Position numbers and translations under genes: made by a program. A model generated the notes under the pieces. That model ran no database searches. It worked only from the letters and a program-made list of their open reading frames with translations, and was not told the origin of the DNA. Shown in pieces: positions 30,652 through 32,929 of a DNA stretch of 32,929 nt (the stretch's first letter is position 1; each line of letters begins with the position of its first letter). Origin of the DNA: Hydrogenobaculum sp. (GTDB lineage: Bacteria > Aquificota > Aquificia > Aquificales > Aquificaceae). The stretch is from positions 1 to 32,929 of the forward strand of contig PNJC01000146.1 of the NCBI GenBank assembly GCA_002878215.1. The letters run 5' to 3'.

Positions 30652-30700
30652 CCAATGTAAAATCATAGATTTCTATAAATACATAAGTTATCATTTACTT

Positions 30701-31150
30701 ATGAATGTTTTAGTGCTTTTCATACATATAACATTTGCTTGCTTGTGGGTAGGTGGCATGCTGTTTATGGTGTTTGTATCTTCTCCGTACATAAGAAAAA
30801 CGCCGTTTAAAGATGAGGCTTTTCAAAACATAGGGAAGAGGTTTAGCAACATAGGTACTCTAATAGGTCTTCCAACGCTTTTCATAACAGGTCTTTTAAA
30901 CATGCATTTTTTATCAGTACCTTACAGCTCATTACTTCATCCAGAGTCAGTATATCAAAAAACGCTTCAAATTAAAATTCACACTTTTTTCTTGATAGTG
31001 TTGATATCAATTCTTCATGATTTTTATTTTAGTCCAAAAGCCAAAAACTCTAAAAAATACGCAAAAATAACAAGAATACTGGGTATATTAAACTTAATTT
31101 TAAGCCTAGGCATAGTTTTTCTTGCAAGCGCTTTGAGATACAACATGTGA
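30701..31150 (+). CDS. CopD-like integral membrane protein
   Basis: FIHITFACLWVGGMLFMVFVSSPYIRK and KTLQIKIHTFFLIVLISILHDFY; His-containing TM helices typical of CopD/DUF4149-type proteins. Confidence 0.6.
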   Translation: MNVLVLFIHITFACLWVGGMLFMVFVSSPYIRKTPFKDEAFQNIGKRFSNIGTLIGLPTLFITGLLNMHFLSVPYSSLLHPESVYQKTLQIKIHTFFLIVLISILHDFYFSPKAKNSKKYAKITRILGILNLILSLGIVFLASALRYNM

Positions 31151-31162
31151 TAAAATTGTTTT

Positions 31163-31747
31163 ATGGAAAAAAATCATTCAATAACATCCTTAGCTTTTGG
31201 TATACTTATAGGTTATTGGCTTTTAACAATAACAATAAACGCCGTAAAAATAAAAGTAGGAAATAAAGAAAAACTAATTCAAAAATACCTAACCGAGGAT
31301 GAACGCATAATAGCAGAAGGAGAAATGGTATACGTAAAGGAAATTATCACAGCCATATCAACAGGCATAATCGGACTAATAGTAAGCGTATTTGTATTGC
31401 TGGTCAAAAAAGATGTAAGCCTATTTTTCTTGGTATTTTTATACGCAGCAAGCTTTAGCTTATCTATATTAGTAAAACCTTACGTTTTGAAAAAAACCAC
31501 AAAACTTCTCATCACAAACAAAAGGCTTATCTTAGCTTATGGAACCTGGAGCAACAACGTAATTGATTATAGCCTTGACAAAATATCAAACATAGTGTTA
31601 AAACAAAGTCTTTTGGGTAGAATTTTTGGTTTTTCAAAAATTGCTATAATAAGCACATCTGGAGCAGAACTAAAAATCTGGAACAGAGAACTTGAATTAA
31701 AAAACGCCGAAGAGTTTATAAAAGCTTTTGTATCAATGAGAACTTAG
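31163..31747 (+). CDS. Membrane protein with a bacterial PH-like domain
   Basis: TM segments followed by KKTTKLLITNKRLILAYGTWSNNVIDYSLDKISNIVLKQSLLGRIFGFSKIAIIST, resembling bPH domains. Confidence 0.7.
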   Translation: MEKNHSITSLAFGILIGYWLLTITINAVKIKVGNKEKLIQKYLTEDERIIAEGEMVYVKEIITAISTGIIGLIVSVFVLLVKKDVSLFFLVFLYAASFSLSILVKPYVLKKTTKLLITNKRLILAYGTWSNNVIDYSLDKISNIVLKQSLLGRIFGFSKIAIISTSGAELKIWNRELELKNAEEFIKAFVSMRT

Positions 31748-31749
31748 TT

Positions 31750-32040
31750 TTATTTACATATTTTCTCTTCTGTGGTGGAGCTTGGTACTTTTTGACCTTG
31801 TTTAAAATGTGATTTTTCTATATTTATACATCCTTTTGTGCTTAGGTTTAATTTGATAAATCCATCTTGATTATCAGTTTTTGTATAAAAGCTTTTAACA
31901 GAGGAAGCAGGACATATTGTTTGAACAGTAGTATAATCTGGCACACGCTGACCATAGCTAAAGTGCTCTGTAGTTATCTTTATACAATCACCATAAGAAA
32001 AACCAAACACTAAAATTCCTAAAATAAAAAACTTTTTCAT
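31750..32040 (-). CDS. Small secreted protein with two Cys-bounded repeats
   Basis: Signal peptide MKKFFILGILVFGFSYG, then CIKITTEHFSYGQRVPDYTTVQTIC and CINIEKSHFKQGQKVPSSTTEEKIC; GGAGG upstream. Confidence 0.75.
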   Translation of the reverse strand: MKKFFILGILVFGFSYGDCIKITTEHFSYGQRVPDYTTVQTICPASSVKSFYTKTDNQDGFIKLNLSTKGCINIEKSHFKQGQKVPSSTTEEKICK

Positions 32041-32067
32041 AACACCTCCTTAAAACATATTTGTAAA

Positions 32068-32826
32068 TTATATTCTAACATGCACGTTATTTTCTTTCAA
32101 ATAAGCTTTTAACCTTGGTATAGATATTTCTTTAAAGTGAAATATTGAGGCTGCTAAGCAAGCGCTTGCTTCTGTCATTTTAAAAGCTTCTAAAAAATGT
32201 TCTTCTTTACCAGCCCCACCAGAGGCTATAACGGGTATGTTTACGGCTTTTGATATAGTGCTTGTTAGTTTTATATCGTAACCTGATTTTGTACCATCTT
32301 TATCTATAGAGGTTAATAAAATTTCACCAGCCCCAAGAGATTCCACTTGTTTAGCCCATTCTATAGCGTTTAAATCTGTATTTACCCTACCGCCGTTTAT
32401 GTAAACATGCCAAATATCATTATCTACATGTTTTGCGTCTATTGCTACCACTATACACTGAGAGCCAAACTTCCTTGCACTCTCGTAGATAAGCTGAGGA
32501 TTTTTAACGGCAGCTGAGTTTATGGATACTTTATCAGCACCAGCTTCCAAAAGCTTTCTTATGTCGTCTAAAGTTCTTATCCCACCTCCTATGGTAAAAG
32601 GGGTGAAGATATTTTCAGCTACTCTTCTTGCCAAATCTATAACCGTATTTCTTTTTTCATAAGAGGCTGTAATATCTAAAAACACTATCTCATCAGCCTT
32701 TTGCTCTTCATAAACAACTGCATTTTCTACTGGATCCCCAGCATCTTTTAAATCTACAAAATTTATACCTTTTACCACCCTACCATCTTTTATGTCAAGA
32801 CACGGTATAATCCTCTTAGCGAGCAT
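32068..32826 (-). CDS. hisF: Imidazole glycerol phosphate synthase subunit HisF
   Basis: [74 protein letters not shown] and [10 protein letters not shown]. Confidence 0.98.
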   Translation of the reverse strand: MLAKRIIPCLDIKDGRVVKGINFVDLKDAGDPVENAVVYEEQKADEIVFLDITASYEKRNTVIDLARRVAENIFTPFTIGGGIRTLDDIRKLLEAGADKVSINSAAVKNPQLIYESARKFGSQCIVVAIDAKHVDNDIWHVYINGGRVNTDLNAIEWAKQVESLGAGEILLTSIDKDGTKSGYDIKLTSTISKAVNIPVIASGGAGKEEHFLEAFKMTEASACLAASIFHFKEISIPRLKAYLKENNVHVRI

Positions 32827-32929
32827 TATTTAACTCCTTATCTATGTTTTTCGTTTCGTTATCTATTTTATGAGTTTCTCTGTTTATTTCTTGTATTATT
32901 TTAGGTAATATGCTGTTTGGATTTCTTGA
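32816..32929 (-). CDS. C-terminal end of a CDS truncated by the window end (unknown function)
   Basis: Minus-strand frame open from 32929: ...[37 protein letters not shown], stop at 32816-32818, overlapping the hisF start by 11 nt. Confidence 0.5.
   Translation of the reverse strand, partial: SRNPNSILPKIIQEINRETHKIDNETKNIDKELNNAR

Overview
The window looks like a chromosomal segment of an Aquificales bacterium. It is AT-rich, AUA codons are common, and gene content and protein sequences fit Hydrogenobaculum or a close relative; the genus is an inference. Most of it is ordinary housekeeping content: argG, smc, a FAH-family hydrolase, an orphan OppC-like permease, DUF58, an MBL-fold hydrolase, thiL, a stand-alone MnmC2-type methyltransferase, a HIT protein, DUF554, gap, obgE, cydAB, aspS, a DinG/XPD-like helicase, infC, rpmI, proB, an ArsB/NhaD-type transporter, a rhodanese, a YafQ/RelB-type toxin-antitoxin pair, a FadL/OmpP1 porin, a LolCD-like ABC exporter, rpsF-ssb-rpsR-rplI and hisF. 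I see no CRISPR array, prophage, IS element, tRNA or rRNA. The best candidate for something undescribed is an unlisted 31-codon ORF directly upstream of cydA (minus strand, 16507-16602). It has a consensus Shine-Dalgarno and encodes MEASRRDFLEYAVGAFGVMAAVGVLHPFILD, which looks like a free-standing Rieske-type twin-arginine signal-anchor and may be a small bd-oxidase subunit. Other points for follow-up: a hairpin abutting that ORF's ribosome-binding site, a 26-bp perfect palindrome just before the ArsB-like start codon, a Fur-box-like site over the fadL-like promoter plus two palindromes in the TA/fadL intergenic region, a secreted two-repeat Cys protein, an 18-bp tandem repeat inside the DinG-like helicase, and infC-rpmI without rplT.
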